The notes: generated from the letters alone by a model not told the origin. DNA of 64,000 nucleotides from an uncultured Pseudomonadota bacterium (GCA_946480245.1 CAMLIZ010000003.1:4136-68135), one strand, 5' to 3'; shown: positions 34,057 to 42,919, counted from the first letter of the stretch. A program made the numbers and translations.

Positions 34057-35169
34057 TTAGGCCGCCGCGGTGAACGCGGTGTCCACGGTGATCATGCCGA
34101 AGTCCATGCCGTTGAACTGGCACTTGTCGGCACCGAAGATCATCTCGAAGTACAGGATCGCGTCGTGCCCGCGGTCGTCCGTGTCGTCGTCGAGCGTGAC
34201 GGTCATGCCGTCAGCCTGGCCCTTGGTGCCGTGGGCGATGAAGCCGGCGTTGGCACCCAGGAACAGCGACCGTGCGGCCGGCACGTTGGCGCCTGCACCG
34301 AAGTCCGAGAACTTGATGCAAGTCTCCATCTCGTCGATCAGCACGCCGTTGAACATGCCGGCGCCGCCCTTGAAGATCTCGCTTTCCTTGCCAACGGCTG
34401 CGGTCAGCGCCTTCTGCGCCTCGAACCAGCCTTGCGCGCCCGAGTCGTCGCGCACGTCCTGCATGACCTCGGGGCACACCGACAGCGTGAAGACATCGCG
34501 GCCGCCCTTGCGCACCGGGTCCATCTTCACGGCGTTGTCGGGCTGGCCGCCCAGCATCTTCTTGGCCTTGGTGCGCAGCTTGTTCAGCGTGGCCAGGGTC
34601 ATCTTGTCGGTGGACACCAGCGTCGCCTTGGCATGCGTGTTGTCCGTGCCGACGAAGTAGTGCGCGGCGTCCGGCGAGCGCAGCGCGTTCGGGTAGCCGG
34701 CGTAGTTCGTGTCGAAGTGCTGGATTTCCGTGCCAACGCCGCGTGAGCCGCACAGCGCCATGCAGGTGACCTCCTCGTACATCTCCTTGATGTACTCGGT
34801 GAGCTTCTCGCGGCCCTGGCGGCGCAGGTTGAAGCCCACGCGCGACTGGTCGATGCGCGCGCCGACGTTCACGCCGTGGCGGAACTCGTTGATGCGCATC
34901 GTGTGCGATGCGTGCTGCAGGCGAAACTCCTTGCCGGCGAGCTTCTGGCCTTCGGTGATCGGTGCGCCGCGCAGCTTGGCGACCAGCGCGGTCACCACTT
35001 CGTCAGCGGCACCCTTCTCGGTGTCGGTCTTCTGGATGATGGCGCTGCGCGAGCCCTCGGGGCCCACGAGACGGGAGAAGTACTGGTCCTTGGCCGAGTC
35101 GTTGGCGACTGCAGCGGACCAAGCCTTGCGCTTGTTCGGATCGGTCGGAAGGATCGTGGTGCGAGCCAT
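34057..35169 (-). CDS. Major capsid protein, N4-gp56 type
   Basis: A 370-residue HK97-fold capsid protein with the N4-gp56 family layout: KRKAWSAAVANDSAKDQYFSRLVG, GAPITEGQKLAGKEFRLQHASHTMRINEFRHGV, EYIKEMYEEVTCMALCGSRG, a C-terminal region LFLGANAGFIAHGTKGQ and a DDRGHDAILYFEMIFG tail. The 145-bp leader before ATG 35169 is unusually rich in hairpins, and AAGGAG lies in one of them. Encoded just after a CsrA-like gene and the scaffold-like protein. Confidence 0.88.
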   Translation of the reverse strand: MARTTILPTDPNKRKAWSAAVANDSAKDQYFSRLVGPEGSRSAIIQKTDTEKGAADEVVTALVAKLRGAPITEGQKLAGKEFRLQHASHTMRINEFRHGVNVGARIDQSRVGFNLRRQGREKLTEYIKEMYEEVTCMALCGSRGVGTEIQHFDTNYAGYPNALRSPDAAHYFVGTDNTHAKATLVSTDKMTLATLNKLRTKAKKMLGGQPDNAVKMDPVRKGGRDVFTLSVCPEVMQDVRDDSGAQGWFEAQKALTAAVGKESEIFKGGAGMFNGVLIDEMETCIKFSDFGAGANVPAARSLFLGANAGFIAHGTKGQADGMTVTLDDDTDDRGHDAILYFEMIFGADKCQFNGMDFGMITVDTAFTAAA

Positions 35170-35172
35170 GCT

Positions 35173-35210
35173 TCACTCCTTGGTGATGGCATGACGCACT
35201 CCTGCGCGTC
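35173..35210 (-). promoter_or_regulatory. Two GGA-loop hairpins in the capsid mRNA leader
   Basis: On the minus-strand RNA, GACGC pairs with GCGTC (35193-35210) around the loop GCAGGAGT, and TCAC pairs with GTGA (35173-35186) around CAAGGA. The second includes the ribosome binding site AAGGAG, 6 bases before the ATG. GGA in a hairpin loop, with a second copy over the ribosome site, is the usual layout of CsrA/RsmA targets. Computed by eye only. Confidence 0.5.
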
Positions 35211-35215
35211 CGATA

Positions 35216-35254
35216 GCCCGAAAACTCGGGCGGGTGAGGTGCTGAAAACTCAGC
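35216..35254 (-). repeat. Tandem GUUU-loop hairpins in capsid leader
   Basis: Two perfect hairpins, GCCCGA/TCGGGC (35216-35231) and GCTGA/TCAGC (35241-35254), share a GTTT loop (minus strand). A looser third TTGA/TCAA hairpin overlaps motif copy 3. Their meaning is unknown; repeated shape in one leader suggests a binding site or leader attenuator. Confidence 0.5.
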
Positions 35255-35279
35255 GTGCACGCGAAAGGTATCCGGGTTT

Positions 35280-35299
35280 TTGAAAAACTCAACCGCGAT
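35280..35299 (-). promoter_or_regulatory. Late-block motif copy 3 (CGCGGTTGAGTTTTTC)
   Basis: Minus strand CGCGGTTGAGTTTTTC at 35282-35297, in the gap between the CsrA-like gene and the capsid leader. Differs from the other copies at the base after TTGA and in the T run. Confidence 0.5.
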
Positions 35300-35314
35300 T
35301 GCGAGTTTCGAGTT

Positions 35315-35590
35315 TCAGGCTGCGGCCTTTTTCGGCAACGCCACGCGCACGCTGGGCGGGGCCTCGACGCGAACCCGCGCGAGCTGCCCCGTCTTGTGGC
35401 TCAACGTGAGGTGGATCTCCACGCTGTCGAACGACTCGCCGGCCGGCAGCAGGCCCACGGCCTTGGTGTCCAGCGTCAGGCGCAGCACACCGGTGCCGTG
35501 CAGCGCCTCCAGGGTCAGGCTCTCGCCCACCTGCATGTCGGTGGCAAGTCCGCGGCGCTCCTGCCGGCGGCGGTCGTTCGGTAGTGGCAT
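35315..35590 (-). CDS. Small protein with CsrA-like C-terminal half
   Basis: A 91-residue protein, start ATG 35590 overlapping the scaffold gene stop (TGATG). The last 45 residues (AGESFDSVEIHLTLSHKTGQ, ARVRVEAPPSVRVALP) align by eye with CsrA ([36 protein letters not shown]): a GE[S/T] start, V-x-V strand, K-G turn, VR-x-V-x-AP-x-x-V-x-V. The arginine in the family VHR motif that contacts RNA is not conserved here, and about 45 extra residues precede the match. If real, it would be an RNA-binding regulator. Alternative: an unrelated small beta protein that only shares the pattern. Confidence 0.5.
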   Translation of the reverse strand: MPLPNDRRRQERRGLATDMQVGESLTLEALHGTGVLRLTLDTKAVGLLPAGESFDSVEIHLTLSHKTGQLARVRVEAPPSVRVALPKKAAA

Positions 35591-36654
35591 CAGCTGTCCA
35601 TCCAGGCGTCGCGCTGCTCACGCGGCAGTTGCGCGATGCGGCGCTCGAAGTCCAGGCCGCTCAGCCGCCCCAGCTCCTCGTTCAGTCCGCCGTTGGTGTT
35701 CGACGTTGAGGCCGCCGGCACACCGCGCAACGTCAGCGGTGGCTCCGGCATCGCGCGCGCCGCGGCCGGCGCCGCGGGCGCGGCAGTCGCGGCAGGCGCC
35801 GGTGCCGGCGTCGGGGCGGCTGTGGGTGCTACACCACGCAGCGCCAGCACCTGCTGGTGCACCCGCGCGTAGAACGTGTCGTTGTCCAGCGCCGCGAAAC
35901 TCGGCACCTTCTCCAGCGCCTCCGCCGTCGCGTTGAACAGCGTGCGCGCCTCCTCGTCGGCGTCGTAGTCGACCGTGCCCTGCGTCTTGGCCAGCACCTT
36001 GACTGCATGGATGGCCTGTTGCGCCGAGTTGATCGCCTGCTGCTGGTTGGCCTGCATGAGCGCCAGTTCGCTTGCCAGGCCGGTGATACCGTCGCTGACC
36101 TTCGCGTCGATCGCCATGTACTCCTTGGGCGTCAGGCTGCCGTCGGAGTACTTCTCGAAGGCCTCGGCCTTCTCGGCCATCAGGCGGTCGCGCTCGGCCT
36201 GGATTTCGGCCGGCGTGCGCGTCTTGTACGGTAGCGGCGCCGGCGCTGGTTGCGGCACCGGTGCAGCAGCGGGTGTCGCCTCCGCAGCGGGCGCCGCTGG
36301 CGCTTCAGCCGGTGGTGCAGCAGACGCAGCAGCCTGCGCCGCCTGGGCGGCCTGCGCTGGCGCTGCCGCCTCAACAGGCGCCGCCGGAGGCGCGCCGGCG
36401 AGGTCATCGTCGAGCTCGTCGGCCGGCGCGTTCTTCAGCGCTGCGGCCACTTCGGCTTCTGCTGCCTCGGCAGCCGGCGCCGGTGCTACTGCTGCAGGCG
36501 CCGGCGCTTCGGCTGTCGCTGCCGCCGGCGCGTCAGCCGTGTCGTCGCCGTCGAGGAACGCGTTGCGCTCGTCGGCGTCCTGCGGCAGCGCGGCCAGCAC
36601 GGCCTTGTCTGCCGGGTTCTCGAAACTACCCGTGGGCTTGATGGGTTGGTTCAT
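35590..36654 (-). CDS. Putative scaffold protein (Ala/Pro-rich)
   Basis: A 354-residue acidic protein. Residues 40-150 are Ala/Pro-rich with DADERNAFLDGDDTAD and few hydrophobics; residues 160-280 form helices (LMAEKAEAFEKYSDGSLTPKEYMAIDAKV, ANQQQAINSAQQAIHAV), and there is a second Ala/Pro linker and a C-terminal helix (EELGRLSGLDFERRIAQLPREQRDAWMDS). Position between portal and capsid genes, charge and helices fit a scaffold that is removed in head assembly. Confidence 0.6.
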   Translation of the reverse strand: MNQPIKPTGSFENPADKAVLAALPQDADERNAFLDGDDTADAPAAATAEAPAPAAVAPAPAAEAAEAEVAAALKNAPADELDDDLAGAPPAAPVEAAAPAQAAQAAQAAASAAPPAEAPAAPAAEATPAAAPVPQPAPAPLPYKTRTPAEIQAERDRLMAEKAEAFEKYSDGSLTPKEYMAIDAKVSDGITGLASELALMQANQQQAINSAQQAIHAVKVLAKTQGTVDYDADEEARTLFNATAEALEKVPSFAALDNDTFYARVHQQVLALRGVAPTAAPTPAPAPAATAAPAAPAAARAMPEPPLTLRGVPAASTSNTNGGLNEELGRLSGLDFERRIAQLPREQRDAWMDS

Positions 36655-37022
36655 GCTCTCTTACCTTCCTTCGCGGCTTCGATCGCCGCATTGACCTTGG
36701 CCAGTTGTTGCATCAGGTCTTCGCGCTGCTGCACCATGTGGTCGATGGCCGTGTAGCCGTCCTCGAACTCCTTGATCGGGCTGAACGACATGTAGCCGTC
36801 CCGGTACTGCACGAAGTAGCCGCCCACCGTTGGCTTGTGCTTGGACACGTAGCTGGCCGGCAGCGTGAAGGGGTCGAGGTACGGCTCAACCGGCACCAGC
36901 GTGTAGCGCCCCGTGTTGTCGTCGTACTCGAGGCGCGCGATCTGGCAGGCGCGCACACGCTTGTGGCACTGGTACAGCGGCAGGGTTTGCACGGTGCCGT
37001 CGGCTCTGGTCACGCCTTCCAT
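36651..37022 (-). CDS. Hypothetical phage protein near portal
   Basis: A 123-residue protein from ATG 37022. It begins MEGVTRADGTVQTLPLYQCHKRVRACQIARLEYDDNTGRY, a motif widely seen in podovirus head regions, and ends in a helix with EDLMQQLAKVNAAIEAAKEGKRA. Coupled by ATGA to the scaffold gene. Function not known. Confidence 0.6.
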   Translation of the reverse strand: MEGVTRADGTVQTLPLYQCHKRVRACQIARLEYDDNTGRYTLVPVEPYLDPFTLPASYVSKHKPTVGGYFVQYRDGYMSFSPIKEFEDGYTAIDHMVQQREDLMQQLAKVNAAIEAAKEGKRA

Positions 37023-37054
37023 GATCGAACTCCTTGTGACTGGTGGTGGTGGTT

Positions 37055-37735
37055 TCAGTCGTCGTGCGCGATGGACGCGATGGCGCGCTTCGCGAGCGCC
37101 CTCCCCCAATGCACGATGCGCATCACGCGACCGTCGTGGTCGAGGAAGTCACCGATGTGGCGGTCGCTGGGCGGCACGTGGTCCTCGTGCTGCTCGTCCT
37201 CCGGCACCTCGGGCAGCGCGCGGGCGTCTTCCAGGCGCGCCACGCCGATCACGGGCGCCTCGTTGACATGGCTGCCGTCGGCTGCGATCGGCACGCCGAC
37301 GCCCTTCGGCTGCGGTGAGACGCCGTAGACGCCCACGAAGGGGATTTCTCCCTGCAGTTCGTCCACCAGGCGAGCGCAGTAGCCCGCCGGCGCGACGGCC
37401 CCAGGCCGAGCCAGGAACACGCTGCACGCCTCGTAGTTGGAGCCATCGCTGGTCGGCATCGTCAGGTTCACGCAGGTGTCGCTCCACACCTTGGTGATCG
37501 AGCCAGCGATCGGGTAGCTGCCTTGGTAGTTGCTCTGCGGCCAGAACAGAACGGCGTCGCCTTCAGTCGGAACCCGCGGCGGCGGCGCCACGGACCCGCT
37601 CTGAGCTTCTGCGGCAGGCTGGTCCTGCGTCTCGCTCGCCTGTGCGACGGTCAGGCCGGTGAGGCTGGCCGGCATGGCGCCGACATCGGAAGTGGCGACG
37701 CTCTGCGCATCGGTGGTCGTGTCTTGGGTTTCCAT
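37055..37735 (-). CDS. Hypothetical phage protein with small beta domain
   Basis: A 226-residue protein started at ATG 37735 (GTG 37738 possible). The N-terminal 60 residues are unstructured; residues 60-150 read DAVLFWPQSNYQGSYPIAGSITKVWSDTCVNLTMPTSDG and look like a small SH3-like barrel; the end has a stretch HIGDFLDHDGRVMRIVHWG. The role is unknown; it lies between portal and scaffold. Confidence 0.55.
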   Translation of the reverse strand: METQDTTTDAQSVATSDVGAMPASLTGLTVAQASETQDQPAAEAQSGSVAPPPRVPTEGDAVLFWPQSNYQGSYPIAGSITKVWSDTCVNLTMPTSDGSNYEACSVFLARPGAVAPAGYCARLVDELQGEIPFVGVYGVSPQPKGVGVPIAADGSHVNEAPVIGVARLEDARALPEVPEDEQHEDHVPPSDRHIGDFLDHDGRVMRIVHWGRALAKRAIASIAHDD

Positions 37736-40131
37736 CACTGTGCTCCTGGGTGTGCGCCGTCCGGCGCGGGGGTGTGAATGCCAGCCAGGTGGCCGGCTGC
37801 TGCCCCGTCACCCTGCTGTGGCGGGGGGATCTGCTGTGTGTCCGGCGCGCCGCCTGGCGGTGCTGCCTGCGCGGCGACCGGCTGACCGTCCGGGCCGGTG
37901 GGGCGCAGCGGCGCGTCGGTGGGCTGGTCGATGAACTGGCCCGGGTCGGGTTGGTCGCGCATGCCGACGGAGCGCAGCAGCTCGTCGGCAATCGGCGCGA
38001 TCGTGGGCAGGGCCGACAGCACCTGCGCCGCCTGTGCCGCCTCGTAGATGGCCGTGATCTGCGTGAGCATCGCGTCGGCGCTGAGCTTCTGGCCCTTCGC
38101 CTGCGCCTCGGCCACCTGCGCCTTCATCTGAGACATCTGCAGTTCGAACTGCGCTTGCGCAATCGCCTGCTTCTGCTGCTGTTCGGCCTCTTCCTGCGGC
38201 GTCATCTTGGCGTCCGGGTCGGTCTGCCCGTTGATCGAGCGGATCCGCTGCACGATCGCCCGCTTCTTCGGCAGCGTCGGGTGCATGTCGAAAACGAGGT
38301 CCAGCAGGTTGATCACCGCTTGTGGTGCGGCGGTGGCCAGCTGCGATAGCACCTGCAGCAACGACTCGAAGGCGGCCTCGGCGTAGGCCTGCTTCCACGA
38401 TTGCTCGCCGACCACGAAGTGCGCCCGGCGTGCCGTCAGGTCGTTCAGGTAGGAGCCATCGGCCTGCGGCTGGTTGACCTTGATGCGCTCACCCTTGCCG
38501 ATGCCCTCGGCCACTCGAATGGTGCGCGGCTCCACCATGAACTGCTCCACCACCGACAGCGTGAGGTCGCCCTCCATCTTGCGGGCGTACAGCAGGTTGT
38601 CGAACAACTCGGCGGTCAGCAGCGAGCCCTGGTCCTGCTTCGCCAGCACGGCCTTGCCGCTGGTGACGTTGGAGTTCTCGCCGCGGTTGTCGCCGTTGAC
38701 ACCCGACATGCTGCGGATCGTCAGGCGGTCCACGTTGCCGAGCTCGAGTTGCTGCTGCATCGCGCCGCCGCGCTGCACCTGCCGCACCTTGTTGCCCTGC
38801 AGCGCACCGGCCCTGAACACCGGCATGCCGTTCGGGTCGTTGTACTCGGCGCGGATCTCGTTGATGTCCATGATTTCGTCGTCAACGGCGTCCGCCTCCA
38901 GTTCCACCTGGTTGGAGTTCGCCTCGAACAGGCTCTTGGACATGCGCTTGTTCAAGCCGTCCTGCGGCCCGACCAGCGGCCAGATGGGGCTGTACGGCAG
39001 CCCGGTGCGGCGGTTGCGGTAGGCCCACACCGGGATGAACGGGAAGCGGTTGTGCTTGTACGGGCTCGGCGCCTCCAGCAGCGTGTCGAACTCGGTCATG
39101 ATCGAAACGTGCATGCGGAACTCGAGCGGGCCCCGCTCGCCGGGCTTGCGCTGCACCGGCTCCTTGCTCCAGCACTCCAGCAGCATCACGCGCTTGCGCG
39201 TGTTGAACATGTCCACCGGTCGCGCGGTCACGTCGTCCAGCGGGTCCGACAGCGGACTGAAGTTGTCCAGTCCGGTGATCAGCGTGCCCAGGCCGCCCAT
39301 CCACTCGCTGAACACCTGCAGCACGTCTCCGGTCTGCACGCAGCGGGAAATCTCCTCACGCTTGTCCGGGAACAGGGCCAGCGCCACGTCGTCGTCAACG
39401 ACCTTGATGCGGAACACGAAGCGGCCGTCCTGGATGTCGCGCCGCTGGCTTCCGATGCTGTCCCACAGCATGTTGCGCCACGACTCGGCGCCAACGAACA
39501 CCGGTGCGGCGCCCTTCTCGCGGCGCGCCCCCACCTCGATCCACCCGATGCCGGCCTTGAACGCGTCTTCAGCCGCCCAGGAGCGCTCAAAGGCCGCCTG
39601 GTTCGTGTCGTCCAGGTACTTGAGCACCTTGGTCTTCAGCGCAGCGTCGTCGTCCGCCTCATCGCCTTCGTCTTCGGCCATCACCACGAAGTCGATGCGC
39701 GCGCGCCTTTCGGTGCCGATCAGCCAGTCGATCGTCGGCTTGATTTCGTTGTAGACGATGGGGTCCTGGCCACGATCGCGCAGGATCTGCGCGTCCTCGT
39801 AGGTCCACTGCTCGCTGTCGTAGTAGCTCTCGCACTTGGCCATGCGCACGCGGTTCGGCGCCTGGCGGTAGGCCTCCGCCAGAAACCAGTCCTTGCGCCG
39901 GTTGAACCGCTCGCGTGCGGCCTCGTCCGGGTTCACGCCCGGCCGCACGTTGCCCGGCTCCTCGCCTGCGGGTGGCATGTCGCGGTAGGCGATGTCCTGC
40001 GTCGTGTTCTGGGCGGCCGCGGCCACCTTGTTGCGCCGCATCGCCCTTGGCGGGCTCATCGGGTTTTCCGGGTCCAGTGCCTTGCCCTTGCGAGGCAGTT
40101 GCTGGTCACGGGCGTTGATCTTCTTGGCCAT
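37735..40131 (-). CDS. Portal protein, P22-type
   Basis: A 798-residue protein that forms the dodecameric DNA channel at the capsid vertex. P22-portal features: NPDEAARERFNRRKDWFLAEAYRQAPNRVRMAKCESYYDSEQWTYEDAQILRDRGQDPIVYNEIKPTIDWLIGTERR, then clip-type beta region (RFVFRIKVVDDDVALALFP) and a long C-terminal helical barrel with a Gln/Ala-rich tail (EEAEQQQKQAIAQAQFELQMSQMKAQVAEAQAKGQKL). Length fits the family with a barrel extension. Confidence 0.9.
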   Translation of the reverse strand: MAKKINARDQQLPRKGKALDPENPMSPPRAMRRNKVAAAAQNTTQDIAYRDMPPAGEEPGNVRPGVNPDEAARERFNRRKDWFLAEAYRQAPNRVRMAKCESYYDSEQWTYEDAQILRDRGQDPIVYNEIKPTIDWLIGTERRARIDFVVMAEDEGDEADDDAALKTKVLKYLDDTNQAAFERSWAAEDAFKAGIGWIEVGARREKGAAPVFVGAESWRNMLWDSIGSQRRDIQDGRFVFRIKVVDDDVALALFPDKREEISRCVQTGDVLQVFSEWMGGLGTLITGLDNFSPLSDPLDDVTARPVDMFNTRKRVMLLECWSKEPVQRKPGERGPLEFRMHVSIMTEFDTLLEAPSPYKHNRFPFIPVWAYRNRRTGLPYSPIWPLVGPQDGLNKRMSKSLFEANSNQVELEADAVDDEIMDINEIRAEYNDPNGMPVFRAGALQGNKVRQVQRGGAMQQQLELGNVDRLTIRSMSGVNGDNRGENSNVTSGKAVLAKQDQGSLLTAELFDNLLYARKMEGDLTLSVVEQFMVEPRTIRVAEGIGKGERIKVNQPQADGSYLNDLTARRAHFVVGEQSWKQAYAEAAFESLLQVLSQLATAAPQAVINLLDLVFDMHPTLPKKRAIVQRIRSINGQTDPDAKMTPQEEAEQQQKQAIAQAQFELQMSQMKAQVAEAQAKGQKLSADAMLTQITAIYEAAQAAQVLSALPTIAPIADELLRSVGMRDQPDPGQFIDQPTDAPLRPTGPDGQPVAAQAAPPGGAPDTQQIPPPQQGDGAAAGHLAGIHTPAPDGAHPGAQ

Positions 40132-40135
40132 CAGG

Positions 40136-40654
40136 TCACACCTCGGCTTCGCTCAGGGTCTTGCCCGTCGCCTTGTTGATCGCCTTCACCTCCCACATGG
40201 CGCGCGCGGCGTCCTTGCGCATGAGCCATGACGGGGTGACGGGCATGTGGTTGAAGTCGTCGGCGCAGTGAATGACGCAATCGACGAGGTTGCGCAGCGC
40301 GTTGCGGTCGTTGCGGTCGAAACCGAGGATCGGCAGTGCGGCCTGGGCCTCCTGCCACAGGTACGGCGATGGATCGCCGCTGATGCGCACGCTGTCGCCG
40401 CGTCGCGTGCCGAGCAGCCGCTCGTAGCCGCGCCGGCCGATCGTCCAGATCCCTCGGTTCTCGCCGTCGCCGGGCGCGAACACGTTGGTGGCGCGCCAGA
40501 TGCATATGCACGGCGCGTGGCGCTTGCGGCCGTTGCCGATGACCCACTCGAAGGACACGATGAAGTCCCTGAACTGGCGTGTCTTCCACGAGTGGCGGCC
40601 ACCGGCGGAGAACACCGGGCGGCCGTGCGGGTCGAGGACAGGTGAAACGTGCAT
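40136..40654 (-). CDS. Hypothetical phage protein between portal and terminase
   Basis: A 172-residue basic protein, MHVSPVLDPHGRPVFSAGGRHSWKTRQFRD. Tryptophan-rich (YLWQEAQAALPIL, NHMPVTPSWLMRKD) and with two cysteines (CVIHC). The gene starts 3 bases after the next gene's stop. No family recognised. Position suggests a packaging or head role. Confidence 0.55.
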   Translation of the reverse strand: MHVSPVLDPHGRPVFSAGGRHSWKTRQFRDFIVSFEWVIGNGRKRHAPCICIWRATNVFAPGDGENRGIWTIGRRGYERLLGTRRGDSVRISGDPSPYLWQEAQAALPILGFDRNDRNALRNLVDCVIHCADDFNHMPVTPSWLMRKDAARAMWEVKAINKATGKTLSEAEV

Positions 40655-40656
40655 GG

Positions 40657-41058
40657 TCAGCGGTTGCGGTTGAAGACGGCGGGCTGCGTGCGCAGCACCG
40701 GGACGGGCCGGGCCATCGGGTGGTATTCGCCGTCGTGGTCGAAGCGGCCAATCAGCTCACCGCGGTCGTTGCGCACGTCGCAGTCGACGAGGCGGCCCGG
40801 GATGCTGGCCAGCGTGTCGGCGAGCTGCTGCGCCACGCGTGCGTCATAGGTGCCCTGCTCGTACCCGGCGCGCTCGCCATCGCAGCGGCCGGCACTGAAG
40901 CCGGCGCGGTAGCCCTCCTCGTAGCCGCTCGATGCCTCCATGCCGGCCAGGAAGGCGGCGCGGCACTCGCTGGGCACGCGGTGACGGCGTGTGGCGAACC
41001 ACGTGGACAGCGCCCGGGCGAAGTCCAGCGCGCGTGCTGCATGCGCGGTGATCCTCAT
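40657..41058 (-). CDS. Hypothetical phage protein
   Basis: A 133-residue protein whose ATG 41058 overlaps the large terminase stop (ATGA). A Gly/Tyr-rich motif GYEEGYRAGFSAGRCDGERAGYEQG stands near residues 45-72 (a YxxGxxxG repeat typical of phage proteins of unknown role). C-terminus is LIGRFDHDGEYHPMARP. Function unknown. Confidence 0.55.
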   Translation of the reverse strand: MRITAHAARALDFARALSTWFATRRHRVPSECRAAFLAGMEASSGYEEGYRAGFSAGRCDGERAGYEQGTYDARVAQQLADTLASIPGRLVDCDVRNDRGELIGRFDHDGEYHPMARPVPVLRTQPAVFNRNR

Positions 41059-42698
41059 ACGGCTCTCCGTTGGCGCTTCTTGAACGCCGTGAAACTGGTG
41101 TTGTTGGCCGACAGGTCGGTGTTGCTCCAGCCCTGCGCGTGCTGGCGCCAGGCGTCGGCGCCGTGGCTGGCCCAGTTGTGCAGCGGCTCGTTGCTCCACA
41201 CGCCGCGCTTGTCGTCCCACACGAACTGGTAGCCGTCGAGGCACTTGATGCCGTATCCGGCGCCCAGGTCCTCGCCCTTGCTGTAGTCGGGGCGGCGCTT
41301 GTCGAACCAGTGGTTGCCGTGCAGCGCGGTGCGCGTCAACTCGATGCCCTGCCCGATCGTCGCGATGCGCGGCACGACCACGATGCGCCCGCCGTCATTG
41401 CGACCACACCCCAGGCGCTCGAGGATCTGGCGCTTGGTCTCGATCCCCTCGCCGAGCATTTCCGCGTCGGCGTCGTGCGGCAGGTAGTGCTTGCCCCACA
41501 GGTATCCGTGGCGCGCGCGGTGCGGCACGAGGAACTCGCGCCACCACCAGCCCAGCCCCTTGCCGTTCAACTCGAAGTAGTAGAACCAGCGGAACTGCAG
41601 CCCGATGTACTGCATGAACCAGATGGCGGTCATGTCCGACACGCCGAAGTCCCAGAAGGTGTGCACCGGGTAGCTCGGGTCCACCCCGATCGCGTCGACG
41701 AGCCGGCCGTTGTTGCGCAGCCAGGTCATCTGCTCGCCGTACACCGCGCCCTCGATGGCCTGCTCGAAGGCCTCCTCCGGCGTCGCGGGGTACTCCTGCT
41801 TCATCTTCCCGCCCAGCGTCTCGGCTGTCTTGGCGTACCAAGCACGCTGCTGCGGGTCCAGGCGAATGCTGAGTTCCGCCTCGAGCTTGTTGAAGTAGGT
41901 GGTCAGCGCTGCGGGAATCTCCACAAGCGCCGTGTCTTCCTCGCTGAGGCGGTACTCCTCGGCCTCGTACCACGGGAAGAAGTGCAGGCGCCAGTCGAGC
42001 GCGGTCTCGGGGGTGCCTTCGCGCCAGCGCTTGATGGCTGGCTCGCACAGTTCCCAGAACAGGCCGAACGCGCCCTCGGCGGTGCTCTCGATCACCACGA
42101 TGCCGTCGCGCGGCACCGCCGGCAGGGCGCCGGTCTTGATTTCCTCGGCGCGCTGCGGGAACTTCAGTGCGATCTTGCCGAGCTCGGACACGTGCAGCAG
42201 GTTCACCGTGCCGCCGCGCGCGCTCACGCCCACGCTGATGGTGCTGTGCGCCGGCCTGCCGTCCTCCAGGTGCTCGATCGTGATCTTGCTGCCCTTGTTC
42301 TTCTCCAGGATCGGCAGCACCTGTCGCAGCAGGTCGGGCAGGTGGTCGTAGGCGAACTCGGCCTTGCCGAACAGCTTGGAGGCGTTGGGCAGCGTGTCGG
42401 CGATCACCACGCCGTTGTGGTTCGGCACGAACAGCGCCTGGTCCAGCTGCAGGATGGCGATCAGCGTCGAGAAGCCGAGCTGGCGCGCCTTCAGGATCAG
42501 GTTGCGGTACCAGAGTCGGCGCACGAACGCGCGCTGCTGCGCGTTCATCTGAAAGCGCACCGTCTGCGCGTTCTTGTCGACGATCCAGTACAGGTTGTCG
42601 AGGCGCCATTCCAGGCTGGCCCACTGCTCCGGCGTCGCGTTGGCCGCGGCAGCCGCGTCGAGGAGCACCTCGCGCAGGTCCTCTGCGGTCGCGCTCAC
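41055..42698 (-). CDS. terL: Terminase large subunit
   Basis: A 547-residue DNA packaging motor. The ATPase part has a Walker A-like KARQLGFST (70-78), a Walker B region (HVSELGKI about 170-177) and coupling motif IVVIESTAEGAFG (near 200); the nuclease part has FWDFGVSDMTAIWFM near 345 (first acidic residue of the RNaseH-like site) and a C-terminal acidic and hydrophobic segment. The ATG at 42698 overlaps the small gene before it. Length is normal. Confidence 0.92.
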   Translation of the reverse strand: MSATAEDLREVLLDAAAAANATPEQWASLEWRLDNLYWIVDKNAQTVRFQMNAQQRAFVRRLWYRNLILKARQLGFSTLIAILQLDQALFVPNHNGVVIADTLPNASKLFGKAEFAYDHLPDLLRQVLPILEKNKGSKITIEHLEDGRPAHSTISVGVSARGGTVNLLHVSELGKIALKFPQRAEEIKTGALPAVPRDGIVVIESTAEGAFGLFWELCEPAIKRWREGTPETALDWRLHFFPWYEAEEYRLSEEDTALVEIPAALTTYFNKLEAELSIRLDPQQRAWYAKTAETLGGKMKQEYPATPEEAFEQAIEGAVYGEQMTWLRNNGRLVDAIGVDPSYPVHTFWDFGVSDMTAIWFMQYIGLQFRWFYYFELNGKGLGWWWREFLVPHRARHGYLWGKHYLPHDADAEMLGEGIETKRQILERLGCGRNDGGRIVVVPRIATIGQGIELTRTALHGNHWFDKRRPDYSKGEDLGAGYGIKCLDGYQFVWDDKRGVWSNEPLHNWASHGADAWRQHAQGWSNTDLSANNTSFTAFKKRQRRAV

Positions 42699-42919
42699 GC
42701 TGGTACCTCTTCGACTTCGATCGGCACCGGCGCGAGGGCGTGGCCACCGTCGACCACGACCATCAGCACGATGCCGGGGAACTCGGAGCGCAGCTGCCGC
42801 ACCTGGTCGTGATCGGCGGCCTCGTGGGCCTGCAGCACGAACCGCCAGGGCCCGGCGTCAGGGATGCCTACGAGGCGGCGCGCACGCGCCACGGCAGATG
42901 GCGTCAGCACGTCACGCAT
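42695..42919 (-). CDS. Hypothetical protein next to terminase
   Basis: A 74-residue protein (MRDVLTPSAVARARRLVGIPDAGPWRF) with central IVLMVVVDGGHALAPVPIEVEEVPA. Short alpha-beta protein. It overlaps the terminase start by 4 bases and the tiny membrane gene before by 8. Possibly a packaging accessory. Family not known. Confidence 0.55.
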   Translation of the reverse strand: MRDVLTPSAVARARRLVGIPDAGPWRFVLQAHEAADHDQVRQLRSEFPGIVLMVVVDGGHALAPVPIEVEEVPA

